DNA of 22,544 nt from Pseudoneurospora amorphoporcata. Lineage: Eukaryota; Ascomycota; Sordariomycetes; Sordariales; Sordariaceae. A program made the translations under genes and the position numbers. Positions 1 through 8,792 of this stretch are shown here, in pieces. Under the pieces are notes generated by a model. It did no database searches. It was given only the letters and a program-made list of their open reading frames with translations, and was not told the DNA's origin. How positions within the stretch are numbered: position 1 is the first letter of the stretch; the number at the start of each line of letters is the position of its first letter. Location: the NCBI GenBank assembly GCA_033297205.1, contig MU859395.1, positions 1 through 22,544 on the forward strand, in the 5' to 3' direction.

Positions 1-98
1 GGTTGAAGGGATCAACAAGGCCTTCGAGACCAAAGTAGTTTATTAGCTGAATTGAACTACTGTTCCAAGCCCAGATTACTGCCCTTGTCACAGTACTG
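1..98 (+). repeat. Repeat R, copy 1 (truncated by window edge)
   Basis: This stretch is nearly identical to the reverse complement of 1706-1795 and similar to 10385-10493 in direct orientation. Shared landmarks are 'gatcaacaaggc', 'gagaccaaagtag', 'ttattagctgaattgaact' and a closing 'tcacag'. In the longer copies R is the 3' end of a decayed protein-coding sequence (see 10032-10447). It lies immediately before the unknown gene copy 1, and the inverted copy lies on the other side, so the two could be mistaken for terminal inverted repeats of a transposon. No transposase is visible between them. Confidence 0.75.
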
Positions 99-127
99 CT
101 GTGAAAGATCAATCCACACTCAGCAAC

Positions 128-734
128 ATGTCAGACCCAACCCACCCTTTGATCCCCAGTGGTTCCCTGAAGAACGTGGGGTATGGAGAAGAGGAGTTAA
201 GGGCGGTGGTGCAGTGGGTTAGGAGGCTCCAGGAAGAGGAGGGGGTAGAGAGGGTAGTGATAGTAGATTTTGGGGCGGCGAAGGAGGTTACGGAGGTGTT
301 GGTGAAGGGGTTGAAGTCAACTTCAAAGGGTGATGTGAAGAAGGAATTGGAGGTGTTGGTGTTGGCTGTCGGAAACGAGTGCAAGGTTTACTCGGGCGAG
401 GAAATCCAAGCGAGAATGGCGAATGGGCAGGCGCTCGGGAAGGTACAGTTCAACACGAGTGGGGTACGCGATAGGGCGGCTGAGGTGGAGGGCGCCACTG
501 CTTACTTTGACGGGGTGGATGATGATGCTTGGAACAAATGCTACGGAGAGGCAGGATTGGGTGAAGTACGATTTGAACGTTATCATGGTGTTGAGGGGGC
601 CAAATGCCAATGGCATCGAGGGCGCGTGGGAGGCGTTCTGTGGGCAGAAATTGGCGCCCAACGCCGGAATTGTGGTGAGGTTGGAGTTCGAGGACGGTGA
701 CTTCCACTTCTGCTCGCTACGGGTGGTGTGCTAG
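128..734 (+). pseudogene. Unknown protein gene, copy 1, frameshifted
   Basis: I do not recognise the family. The best start is the ATG at 128 (MSDPTHP...), as the frame upstream has only a GTG. About 156 residues are open, with an alpha/beta look: a predicted helix around ELRAVVQWVRRL, a strand VERVVIVDFG, then a strand LEVLVLAVGN. Compared with copy 2 (8392-8792), about 8 extra bases near 596-603 throw the frame off. The C-terminal part (GIEGAWEAFCGQKLAPNAG, then VVRL and HFCSLRVV) continues in the +3 frame to a stop at 732-734. In the 43 codons from KKELEV I count two amino-acid changes against roughly 15 silent ones between copies, so the family was once under purifying selection. No signal peptide or membrane segment is visible. 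Broken unless the shift is spliced out or is an assembly error. Confidence 0.6.
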
Positions 735-1241
735 ACACCTAACAAAGATGTTAGCATGCGGTCTTGTTAGGGAAGTTAGGCTTCTGCTTGATGTCGATCT
801 TGGAGACTGAGTGCTCCCTCCCTAGAACGAGTTGGAATAAGTCTCATTTGGAATTTCAAGCAACCAATAAACAAGCCTCCATTGAAATGTAGAGGGACCT
901 GTTGGTTGTAGCAACGAGGATGTTCTGGCATCGGTCGATGTGTATCTGCCCGTTTCAGGGTGTGTTCGGCGCCCCGTTTTTGGGACTCGGAAATCTTCCA
1001 AAGTCAAAATTTCCAGGTCCTGTTCGATAGCACCTGAAAAATTTCTAAGTCGGAAATGCACCAAAATCTGGGCTTGGAAATTCAGAGCTCCACAACAGCC
1101 ATCTGACCAATTAGATTAACGTATTTCTTCGGAAATCCTGCGTTTCATTTCCAGACCTCCAGACCTCTGGAAATGGACTCTGCAAGGGCACGGATGGGGA
1201 AGTCGAAGGCAAAGCTAAGAATCTATCGATGACAGAAGATT
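735..1241. other. Duplicated 3' flank of unknown gene, then non-coding DNA
   Basis: From 735 to about 960 the sequence matches the flank of copy 2 (8793-9020), for example 'gacacctaacaaagat' and 'gtcttgttag', so the duplication unit extends beyond the gene. From about 960 to 1241 I see no gene. There is one perfect 10-bp inverted repeat (catttccaga at 1146-1155 and tctggaaatg at 1166-1175). Confidence 0.55.
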
Positions 1242-1610
1242 TTAGGTGAGGAGAAAAAGAGAGAGAACTAGATACATGCGGTTGAACCCAGACTTAAATA
1301 CCCTAGTCACACAAGCGACCCTGGGATCCACTTGCCAGTCACTCTCCTCCAATCCCTTCACTCGCATCCCATTCACCTGCAGGCAAACCACCCCAAAAAG
1401 GCTAGATCCCGCCTTAGCTCTAAGACCTCCCTTGTAACTGCGTTCTTCCATCGTTCGCAACAACACCTTCAATAGTGCAGCGGTCTGAACCGTAAACGGT
1501 GAAGCGGTTAGGTCCGTGAATAATATCCTTCTAAAAAGGTCCGCTCCAGAAGGCCCGCGTGGCGGCATGGTCGGACCTGTGCCTGTACTATAACAAACTC
1601 GGAAATTCAT
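1242..1610 (-). CDS. Unidentified small ORF, 122 residues
   Basis: An open frame on the minus strand starting MNFRVCYSTG and ending in a hydrophobic stretch (MYLVLSLFLLT) just before the stop. I recognise no domain. It lies between the unknown gene copy and inverted repeat R, in relic DNA, and has no second copy in the window to test selection. It may be a chance ORF; reported only because it is the longest frame in this gap. Confidence 0.15.
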   Translation of the reverse strand: MNFRVCYSTGTGPTMPPRGPSGADLFRRILFTDLTASPFTVQTAALLKVLLRTMEERSYKGGLRAKAGSSLFGVVCLQVNGMRVKGLEESDWQVDPRVACVTRVFKSGFNRMYLVLSLFLLT

Positions 1611-1705
1611 TTTTTAACCTTTTTGATCCCCAAAATCCACATTTCGAAACTACGTAACTCCCTTATCGTTACTACTTTTTTTTACCTTTCTTTACCAAAC
1701 TTTCT

Positions 1706-1990
1706 GTGAAAGGGCAGTAATCTGGGCTTGGAACAGTAGTTCAATTCAGCTAATAAACTACTTTGGTCTCGAAAGCCTTGTTGATCTTCTCAACCTCCAG
1801 AAGAAGGTTGGGTCTTCAAGACCTTCTTATGCCAAAGGGAATCAGTACGTACTTGAGGTACGCATCAAGCCTTGTCGCCTGAGGCTTCAAGACATCTATC
1901 TAGCAGTCTGCATACGTGTGGATTTTCCTGAATGCCTTCATCCATTCTCTATCTTCCTTTTGGCGCTGTCCTTCATCCGGGCGCCCTGCT
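1706..1990 (-). repeat. Repeat R, inverted long copy
   Basis: Read on the minus strand this matches 10225-10500 along nearly its whole length: 'atgaaggaca', 'aatggatgaag', 'cctcaagtacgta', 'attccctttggcataagaagg' (split here by minor changes) and the R end at 1706-1795. Read in the frame of the better-preserved copy it gives RMDEGIQE, LLDRCLEASGDKA and VPQVRTDSLWHKK before a frameshift at the CTTCTTCTGG stretch, with TAG and TGA stops. It is a more decayed copy of the same protein relic, in opposite orientation to the copies at 1-98 and 10250-10500. Confidence 0.7.
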
Positions 1991-2023
1991 TCTTGCTTGG
2001 TTGGCTGTGGTTGCTTCTGGGAT

Positions 2024-2131
2024 GACCGTGGCCGAGGGCCTGGCCGCGGGTCTGGCCGTGGGTCCGGCCGCGGGTCCGGCCGAGGGTCCGGCCGAGGTCC
2101 GGCCGCGGGTCCGGCCGAGGGTCCGGCCGAG
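2024..2131. repeat. GC-rich 12-bp minisatellite
   Basis: About nine units of the type ggtccggccgag/ggtccggccgcg, two of them shortened to 11 bp, with early units carrying ggtctggccg variants. It gives (GRGS)n or (RPDP)n translations in open frames on both strands, but the frames are driven by base composition and no start, splice or neighbouring domain supports a protein. It contrasts sharply with the AT-rich DNA that follows. Confidence 0.85.
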
Positions 2132-2189
2132 GTGGGTGTTGTGGCCGGAGGCCACTGAGCATCTTGAGGCTAATGCTAGGCGTTGAGGC

Positions 2190-2540
2190 TCTGTTGAGTC
2201 TTGCAATCCTAACCCCTGGACTGTGGGCAATGTCCGTGTGACATTTTCAAACAGGTTTTGGAAATGCCTTCGGAAATGGTCTTGGCTACAAACTAACGGA
2301 CCTATACTTTAACAGAATTTACTACTAAAATCTATTTTCGAATAGGCTGTTGTAGAATATAAGCACGTGCAGAGGTAATTTGGAAGTAGGGAGAAGACTG
2401 TGTATTGTATTGAGTTTTGTATACCCAGAAATCCCTTATAAAAAATCTAGTTAATATAATATACTAGACCTACTAAGTTATATAATTGTTACTCTTATAA
2501 GCCTTTATTTCTAATATACTCCTCTAGTTATATTAGGTAA
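2190..2540. other. AT-rich decayed DNA, no gene seen
   Basis: The sequence turns AT-rich from about 2300, with many TA dinucleotides and no open frame of note. Together with 2960-3204 and 4031-4190 it looks like one AT-rich block later interrupted by family A LTRs. This composition fits RIP-type decay, but no undamaged source sequence is visible. Confidence 0.5.
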
Positions 2541-2545
2541 TATAC

Positions 2546-2954
2546 TGTTACGAACCTAAGCGGCACTAGGGTCGCCCAAGACCCGACCACTCACTGGTGA
2601 TGACCAGTGTAACACTTGGGAGGCCAAGCACGGGCTAGAAGGGCGCATGCAGGTGCTCACTGACGCACGGGCTCACAGTGAGCCAACACCAGAGTAAGCC
2701 ATCACACATTCTATAGGGTTCACGACCGCGTGAACATCCGAGGACAGATATCTCGCAGTAGGGCGAGGAGGTATAAAGGGACTACGGGAAAACTCAGATT
2801 GTCAGATAGTTCGACAGTAGTCAATTGATCTTTATCACTGAGACACGTATAACGCTACCATACTTGTTGTGAACCTTTTGGCTTTACCGAACAGCACTGA
2901 TAGTCTTTACCTTCAGCTATCCCACTTAGGCAGATCAGACTGCCGTTCGTCACA
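2546..2954 (+). mobile_element. Solo LTR, family A, 409 bp, with TSD
   Basis: Begins tgttacgaac and ends ttcgtcaca, giving an imperfect terminal inverted repeat, and is bracketed by a perfect 5-bp target duplication tatac (2541-2545 and 2955-2959). A TATA box (tataaa) lies at about 2772. The last ~185 bp are nearly identical to those of the LTR at 17466-17866, while the first ~220 bp (U3) differ strongly. No internal retroelement sequence is attached, so this is a solo LTR left by LTR-LTR recombination. The U3 contains short perfect hairpins such as cactgg/ccagtg and gttcacg/cgtgaac. Confidence 0.9.
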
Positions 2955-2959
2955 TATAC

Positions 2960-3204
2960 TTAAAAAGCTCGTATAAATAAAGTTATTTATAATTTTACTC
3001 CTATTTTTATTTTTCTTAGCGGTCGCTTTTAAAGGTATCGCCTGCTATTAATTGTTATTAATATAGAAGGTCGATAGTATTAGTTTTTAATAATAGCCTG
3101 AGTCCTATAGCTTAGTAATTAGAGTATTAGAGTTAAATTTTAGACAATTTTATTGCTATAGTATATTTTACGATATATTTTTAATATTATTAGTAGCTTA
3201 TAGA
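2960..3204. other. AT-rich decayed DNA between LTRs
   Basis: Strongly AT-rich with no gene. It probably continues the block at 2190-2540, as the tatac duplication places the LTR insertion in AT-rich sequence. Confidence 0.5.
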
Positions 3205-3343
3205 CTATCTGTTACGAACTCAAGCGAATACATAGGCCGACCAAGTGTTACGAACTTAAGTGATGACACGGGCCCACTGAACCATGGATATGCGTTGTTG
3301 TACAAGGAAAGGAAAGGAAGGATGTGTGCGGAGGACTGGCTAT

Positions 3344-3564
3344 TGTCACGAGCGATGTGGTCACGAGAGACAAGCTAAACACGTTGATTCCAGGTCTATA
3401 GTAGAATCACAAGATGAAGAAGAAAAGAGGGAAAAGTGCAAAGGTGCACCACGAGTCGAGGGTTTCAACCCAAGGCTCTGGTGCCCTGTGCGCGGCACGA
3501 CTTCACGTGCCTTGGCGATGCCCTGTCGGTCCGTGTACCAGATCCATCCGCCAGTGCCGTGACA
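3344..3564 (+). mobile_element. Nested solo LTR, family B, 221 bp, with TSD
   Basis: Starts tgtcacg and ends cgtgaca, a perfect 7-bp terminal inverted repeat, with a 5-bp duplication gctat on both sides (3339-3343 and 3565-3569). The related sequence at about 12050-12075 reads ggactggctatataggcgag with no insert, so the window holds the unoccupied version of the same site. A second, undated copy of this LTR lies at 11338-11534. No coding capacity; the open frames across it are accidental. Confidence 0.88.
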
Positions 3565-3750
3565 GCTATATGGGCGAGAGCCCTGGAAGGCCAGTCCGTG
3601 CGCGCACATGACCCTGTACGTGACCGTGCCATGACAATGGGCATGGCACATCAAGGGTCGGTGCAGGGTGGGCATATCACAGGCTAATCCTGTGATACCA
3701 GGGGTAAGAGCCAGGATCAGAGCAAGGAGGGCTCATAACTGCCAAGACAG

Positions 3751-3799
3751 GCTCATGAGCCAGGAAGAAGCTCATGAGCCAGGAAGAAGCTCATGAGCC
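3751..3799. repeat. 19-bp tandem repeat with palindromic core
   Basis: Unit gctcatgagccaggaagaa starts at 3751 and 3770, and a third partial unit starts at 3789. The core gctcatgagc is a perfect palindrome. It lies in the U3 of the composite LTR, ~50-100 bp upstream of its TATA box. Other family A LTRs carry related gctcac/gtgagc motifs at the corresponding place, so it may be a protein-binding element of the LTR promoter; that role is inference. Confidence 0.8.
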
Positions 3800-4030
3800 A
3801 AGCTACGACCAATGAGCCAGACGCATGTAACTAGAAGGCACCAAGGTATAAAAGGACGACTGGAGAACTCTGATTGTTAGATAGTTCTGCAGTAGTCAAC
3901 AGATCATTATCATTGAAACTAGTATAACGCTGCTATACTTGTTGTGAACCTTTTGGCTTCACCGAGCGTCTTCTGATAGTCTTCACCTTCAGCTATCCCA
4001 TTTAGGCAGATCAGACTGCCGTTCGTCACA

Positions 4031-4513
4031 CTAGTATTACGTAAATAATTTGCCGCTGCTGGCCATTTGTATAGTACGTTATAGTCGCACCTATTATACG
4101 TTGATACAGCTTTAATTTCTGGTTAAAATAGTTAAATTTGAGTATAAATCAGGTATAAAACGACAGAGTTATTAATCTTTAGGATTTAGAAAGTCGATGT
4201 TGATATATGTGTGTGTATCTGGCGGCCAGATGCAAAAGTGGGGACTGACACCGTGCTTGCAAGGCACAGCTGGACAGTTGGCAAGACCGGAGCCGTTAAT
4301 GTTTTTCCGGGCCGCCAGCCAGCTGCGTGTAAGTCACTCCTTCAGTTGCATTGAGTTCCTGATTGGCCCTCGTACCTGTGCTCAACATGCCCGACTTTAG
4401 GTTCAGGCTGCGGTTTCTGGTCTGATGTCCAAACTCAGCACATGATTAAGTTCCGTTGGAAATGAACCGACGACACCCGCATTTCCGCATAGTCAGTCCT
4501 TCATATCAGTCGG
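4031..4513 (+). promoter_or_regulatory. Upstream region of the helicase gene
   Basis: AT-rich up to about 4190, then of balanced composition. There is an inverted CCAAT box (attgg) near 4362, about 150 bp before the ATG. A 67-codon frame at 4197-4400 has no supporting feature. No intron or upstream exon is recognised. Promoter assignment is by position only. Confidence 0.35.
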
Positions 4514-6673
4514 ATGTCGACCATGCGTCATGGCGTCCACAGGCTGGCGGGCGCATTCCCGATAGCATCTCTCAACCAGAGCTCACGGCTCTTTAGCTCT
4601 TCGTCCTCATCTCTCCTTTGCCATAGCGTTCCGCGACATCAAGATGAACGGGATTATGGCGCCAACTGGCCGCAGGATCACAATGGACAGCCCTTGTCCA
4701 AAGAAGCCCTGGTCATTGCGCGAGAGTATTGGAGGCTGCAGCAGATCGTCGACTTCTCCTCGACACCTCTGCAGTCCAACCTCCTCCACGAGATCCAAAG
4801 TCACCGCAAAGCCTACACCTCCATCGTACTGGGCGCAAACGGTAGCCATGGTCCTCCCATCACCCGCACATACGAGCCGCCATATGTCGAGCCAGTGCAA
4901 GCCACGTCCTTCCAGCTCGTCCAACAACAACAACAACAACTTGGATTGCCGACCCAGCCGCCATCATACAATGGCTTTGAGGACGAGCGGCCGTCTCTCT
5001 CTCCAGAGCAAGAAGCAGTTGTTGCGCTCGCCGCCCTGGGCCACAACATCTTCTACACGGGCTCCGCCGGCTCAGGCAAATCGACCGTCTTGCACGCCAT
5101 CCGGGACCGTCTCCGGCTTCTCGGTCGACAAGTCCAGGTCGTAGCACCCACCGGCAAGGCCGCATCCAACGTCAACGGCCTGACCACCTGGTCCTTTGCC
5201 GGCTGGAGCCCAAGTTCCATGAGAGAAAGCATAATCGACCTGGTCCTGTCCGCCTGGCTCGACAACGCAGTCGTCGAACGCATCAGAGAAACAGACGTGT
5301 TCATCATCGACGAGATCAGCATGGTTGAGAACCATCACTTCGAGCGCCTCAACACCGTCTTCAAAGTGCTCCGCGCCGACCCCCGGCCCTTCGGCGGCGT
5401 GCAAATCATCGTCGTAGGCGACTTTTGCCAGCTCCCGCCCGTCTTACCCTTCCAGCTCTGCTACCAGTGCGGTTCTAAGATGACCATGACCGGAAGACAG
5501 CCATTCACGCGCTACACATGCGACCCGTGCAACCTCACCTTTTCCGACGCCGAGAAATGGGTGTTCTATTCCCGGGCCTGGCAAGAATGCAACTTCACCA
5601 ACATCCACCTGCAATCCATCCACCGCCAGCGTGATCCCACATTCATCTCCATGCTCGAAAAATGCCGAGTCGGCGTCCGCCTCACCCCCCAGGAAGTCGA
5701 CCTCCTCGTGAACCACCGCTCCGACACCAAAAACGCCACCAGACTGTATCCCCGGCGCCTCGAAGCGCGCATCCACAACGAGCGAGAATTCAAGAAACTC
5801 CCCGGTTACGCCTGCACCTTCCGCGCCCACGACTCCTTCCACTGGGAGCGCAAGCTGCATCCCACCCTCGGCCACCTGAACGAAGCCTACCCGGACGGCA
5901 CGCTCAAAGCGCTGGCCGACCAGGTCCTCCCAGCCAAACTGGAACTAAAAATCGGCATGCCCGTCGTTCTGTTCCAAAACCTCGACGTCCGCCGCGGCCT
6001 CTGCAACGGCAGCCAAGGCGAAATCATCGACTTTGAGCGCTGTTCCGATTTCAAGCCGAGGTACCTTAACGACCAGATCCCCGACGGCTTCGTCGACCAC
6101 CCGTACGCCGACTTCATCCTCGCCAAAGAACACCTGTTTACCGTGAGCAACAGAAACCGCAGCGGCCGAGAGCTGGCGTGGCCGGTGGTCCAGTTCGCCA
6201 ACGGTGAAACGCGCACCATCAAGCCCATCACGCGCATCACCGAATTCGGCAGCAAAAAACCGTATTCGTTGCTGAGCAGAACGCAGATCCCGCTGGGCCC
6301 GGCGTGGGCCATGACGATACATCGCGCGCAAGGCATGACGATGGACCGGGTGATTGTCGATTTGACGAGTGCGTTTGTGACGGGGCAGGCGTACGTGGCG
6401 CTTTCAAGAGCGAGATCGCTGGAAGGGTTGAAGGTTGAAGGGAACACGCGGCACTTGCTCGCAGGCATGGGAATGGATCAAGCTGTGAGGGAATTCTTGA
6501 CGCGCACGTTTGGGCCGGGGTGGACGGGCGGTCGTATGTCGGAGGTGTACTCGCTCCCCGCGGCGGCGATGCGGTATAAACTCGAACTACCACCAGCCGC
6601 TGGGCCAGATGCAGGCACGGTGTCTGATTCTGATCAAGAGCCGCCTTCAATGGAAGGGGCCAGCACTTCGTGA
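4514..6673 (+). CDS. PIF1-like DNA helicase, probably mitochondrial
   Basis: A single intronless 719-residue SF1B helicase of the Pif1/RRM3 family, expected to unwind DNA 5'-to-3' using ATP. Walker A GSAGSGKST is at 183-191, Walker B IIDEIS has D266/E267, motif III GDFCQLPP is at 302-309, motif V (TIHRAQG) starts at 601, and motif VI AYVALSRAR is at 626-634. Between motifs III and IV a Cys4 zinc-ribbon-like insert has C316, C319, C336 and C339; from memory, fungal Pif1-like paralogues carry such an insert. The first ~42 residues have no acidic residue, contain several Arg/His and a Ser run after RLF, and look like a mitochondrial presequence. A short poly-Gln (six CAA codons near 4922) precedes the core. 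The start is ATG 4514, with a second ATG three codons on. No internal stop or RIP-like damage, although surrounded by dead transposons. Such genes are often multicopy in fungi, so mitochondrial Pif1 orthology is not assured. Confidence 0.93.
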   Translation: MSTMRHGVHRLAGAFPIASLNQSSRLFSSSSSSLLCHSVPRHQDERDYGANWPQDHNGQPLSKEALVIAREYWRLQQIVDFSSTPLQSNLLHEIQSHRKAYTSIVLGANGSHGPPITRTYEPPYVEPVQATSFQLVQQQQQQLGLPTQPPSYNGFEDERPSLSPEQEAVVALAALGHNIFYTGSAGSGKSTVLHAIRDRLRLLGRQVQVVAPTGKAASNVNGLTTWSFAGWSPSSMRESIIDLVLSAWLDNAVVERIRETDVFIIDEISMVENHHFERLNTVFKVLRADPRPFGGVQIIVVGDFCQLPPVLPFQLCYQCGSKMTMTGRQPFTRYTCDPCNLTFSDAEKWVFYSRAWQECNFTNIHLQSIHRQRDPTFISMLEKCRVGVRLTPQEVDLLVNHRSDTKNATRLYPRRLEARIHNEREFKKLPGYACTFRAHDSFHWERKLHPTLGHLNEAYPDGTLKALADQVLPAKLELKIGMPVVLFQNLDVRRGLCNGSQGEIIDFERCSDFKPRYLNDQIPDGFVDHPYADFILAKEHLFTVSNRNRSGRELAWPVVQFANGETRTIKPITRITEFGSKKPYSLLSRTQIPLGPAWAMTIHRAQGMTMDRVIVDLTSAFVTGQAYVALSRARSLEGLKVEGNTRHLLAGMGMDQAVREFLTRTFGPGWTGGRMSEVYSLPAAAMRYKLELPPAAGPDAGTVSDSDQEPPSMEGASTS

Positions 6674-7459
6674 AGTTGTGTGGTTCGCTCGTACAAAAGT
6701 ACCTACTTACTTAGTCCTGCCATAACCACCGCTCAGCTCACCGGGGTGCACTTCCACTCCACGGACGATGCCTAAAAGAAACCTCCCGCGGTACACCCAT
6801 TTCCGGCCATTTTCCAAAGTTACAAGATGTGACGAAGTAGCCACACACACACACACAGTTGTTTTACCTTTTCTAATACAAGCTAAAAAAAATAAAAATT
6901 AGTTTAATTCTATGCATGAAGAGATTTTACTTAGTCTTCTCTATCTTCTTTAAGCTTTCCCTCAATCTTCTTCCTTCCCGTGAATCAACTCGTGGACCGT
7001 AGTTGACCTCATCTTGCTATCTATATACCTGAGGGAGGAGCATTCGTTAAGTACCGATCATGACGGTCGTTTATCCGTCTGATTATCTCCTCCTCATACA
7101 TAACTCGGAATGTCAAATGGGTCCCAACTATAATATTCGGGTTTACTTGGGATGTACAACAGACAGACAGTACGGATGAGTGGTGAAAAGCGCAACTCTT
7201 TAGGTAGGTATGGAAGTGGCATTCCCTACGCTTCGTGAGTGCCGTTGAAGGGTGTACTCGAAAGGCGTACTTGGTGAAACCGTCGGGCGTGCGTGGAGCT
7301 CCTGGCCAGGCCCCTGGTCTCTGAGTGTCTGCTTTTATTCATGTCTTTAAGCAGCCTTGGGCTTGGCCGGTCTTCTTGTCATCCTTTCCATCGGGGTGGA
7401 TTAGATGCTGTCTGCCACCTACTACTTGGAGATGGCAATGAGCGAGTCAAAGAGCACAG
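6674..7459. other. Intergenic, no gene seen
   Basis: The 3' flank of the helicase gene. It holds a short (CA)n run at about 6842-6857 and AT-rich tracts suitable for 3'-end formation around 6880-6920. The 80-codon frame at 7293-7535 lacks any recognisable feature and overlaps the start of the duplicated segment; I do not call it. Confidence 0.5.
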
Positions 7460-7464
7460 GGATT

Positions 7465-7512
7465 GTTGCCGCGGGTGCTGTACTGCTGGGAAAGATCAAC
7501 ACTCAGCAATAT
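7465..7512 (+). repeat. 5' edge of the duplicated unknown-gene segment
   Basis: The stretch with 'tactgctgggaaagatcaa' and 'cactcagcaatatgtc' matches 88-135 of copy 1, which covers the leader and first codons (about 35 of 44 aligned positions). Homology then stops and resumes at about 8392. Copy 2 thus kept its start region and its second half but lost or exchanged what corresponds to 135-335 of copy 1. Confidence 0.65.
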
Positions 7513-8391
7513 GTCGAGGTCTACGTGTAGCCTGAACATCAATTTTTTTTTTTTTTTTCCGCTTTACTACTAGAGCCTACTATGGATTTATCCATGCTGC
7601 CTATGTCCTTATGCTGCACAGAACAATGATACTCTCATCCTCCCTAACAATATGTCCTCCACTTTATCCCCCTTGACTCCTCGTTTTCTCCGTCTTCTCA
7701 AACAAGCACTCCTCCCGTCAGATCTCTGTCTCTGGCTATAGTTCTCACCACTCGTCTGGATTTCGCATCTGTAGGCAGCCTTTCTGGAGCCCACTCAATG
7801 TCGACGTCATCCCATTCTTTCTCAATTCCCGTGTCAGGATTTTCATCGTTTTTCGGTTCCGGCTCTTGACCATTCCGATGTTCCACCTGCTAAATATTTC
7901 GATTTTCCACCATCATCATCCTCGCAGAATCCGCACCCCCTTGACCCTCTGGATGAAGGCAAGTTGTATTAAACTACTATCTCCCACATTCCCTCCATTC
8001 CCCTTGGTCCCTCTCTTCTCCCCGCTCAGTTCTTCCCTTCCCTTTGCCCCTCACTTATTGCGGTAAAGGCGCTCCTTCCCAACCTCATAAAGTGAAATCT
8101 CTTCTTCATTTGAGTCGGATGGAAATCACATCCGATGTACGAGGCGGGTTGCTCCTTCCTGCTCTTGCCCTCGCGTGACTGCTAGTGCAGAGGACTTTGA
8201 CGGATGCAGCCCCGCCTACTTTGCTCCTTCCATTTACAAGCACATATTTGCTTTGGGCGTGAAAATCGGAGCTTCCATGTTGTCCGTGTCAGATCACGAG
8301 ACTGTGAGAACGTACCTATACCAATACACCCAACTACCAACACACCCGACGTCTCCTACATCTTCCCCATCCCGATCTTATTCTCCGTTCA
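7513..8391. other. Foreign segment inside copy 2, with T16 tract
   Basis: About 880 bp with no match to copy 1. It opens with a run of 16 T (7543-7558), which would be a poly(A) tail if the segment were a minus-strand retroposed copy. A charged minus-strand frame at 7698-7886 (includes EKEWDDVDIEWAPERL) and a plus-strand frame through about 7865-7970 both look mildly coding, so strand and identity are unsettled. I found no target duplication. Confidence 0.4.
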
Positions 8392-8792
8392 CATCTCGAT
8401 GATTTGAAGAAGGAATTAGAGGTGTTGGTTCTGGCTGTTGGAAATGAGTCCAAGGTGTACTCGGGTGAGGAAATCCAGGCACGGATGGCGAGTGGACAGG
8501 CGCTCGGGAAGGTGCAGTTCAACACGAGCGGGGTACGGGATTGGGCGGTTGAGGCGGAGGGCACTGTGGCTTATTTCGAGATGGTAAATGAGGCATGGAA
8601 GCGATGCTATGCCGAGACGGGATTGGGTGATGTGCGGCTTGAGCGGTATCGTAGTGTTGAGGGGACCAATGGTATTGAGGATGCGTGGGAGGCGCTCTGT
8701 GGTCAGAAATTGGCGCCCAACGCCGGAATCGTGGTCAGGTTGTAGTCAAGGACGATGATGACCTGCACTTCTGCTCGCTGCGGGTGGTATGA
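8392..8792 (+). pseudogene. Unknown protein gene, copy 2, 3' part, broken
   Basis: Matches residues ~70 to the end of copy 1: KKELEVLVLAVGNESKVYSG, then QALGKVQFNTSGVRDW, AYFEMVNEAWKRCYAETG and GIEDAWEALCGQKLAPNAG. It lacks the 8-bp insertion of copy 1 but has its own lesions: an in-frame TAG at 8743 and a nearby one-base loss that shifts the acidic tail before the shared HFCSLRVV end (stop at 8790). One codon is gained or lost relative to copy 1 near DDDAW/NEAW, which keeps the frame. The 5' half is missing (see 7513-8391). Function unknown. Confidence 0.6.

Larger units (their letters stand above)
3210..4030 (+). mobile_element. Composite family A solo LTR
   Basis: Two LTR heads stand in tandem (tgttacgaactcaag at 3210 and tgttacgaacttaag at 3246), followed by a single shared tail that ends gttcgtcaca at 4030. 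The TATA box is at about 3847. The last ~180 bp match the tails of the LTRs at 2546 and 17466. The flanking 5-mers (ctatc on the left, ctagt on the right) do not form a convincing duplication, so this may be a recombinant. It is longer than the other copies because it contains a nested family B LTR (3344-3564) and a different U3 with 19-bp repeats (3751-3799). Confidence 0.75.

Noticed and set aside
1..1990. R copies at both ends as terminal inverted repeats of a DNA transposon
   Set aside because: R also occurs at 10250-10500 without a partner and is the end of a protein relic; no transposase or TSD is visible.
1916..2186. RGSG/RPDP-rich ORFs on both strands
   Set aside because: Open frames caused by the GC-rich 12-bp array; no gene context.
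3108..3160. tRNA A-box-like sequence in AT-rich DNA (tatagcttagtaattagag)
   Set aside because: No matching B box or acceptor pairing; could be a decayed tRNA but this cannot be supported.
3284..3687. Several open frames of 65-104 codons on both strands in the composite LTR
   Set aside because: They cross LTR boundaries and the nested insertion, and none is shared with the sister LTRs.
5072..6650. Long antisense ORFs across the helicase gene (up to 193 codons)
   Set aside because: Shadows of a GC-rich coding region with strong codon bias; no motifs.
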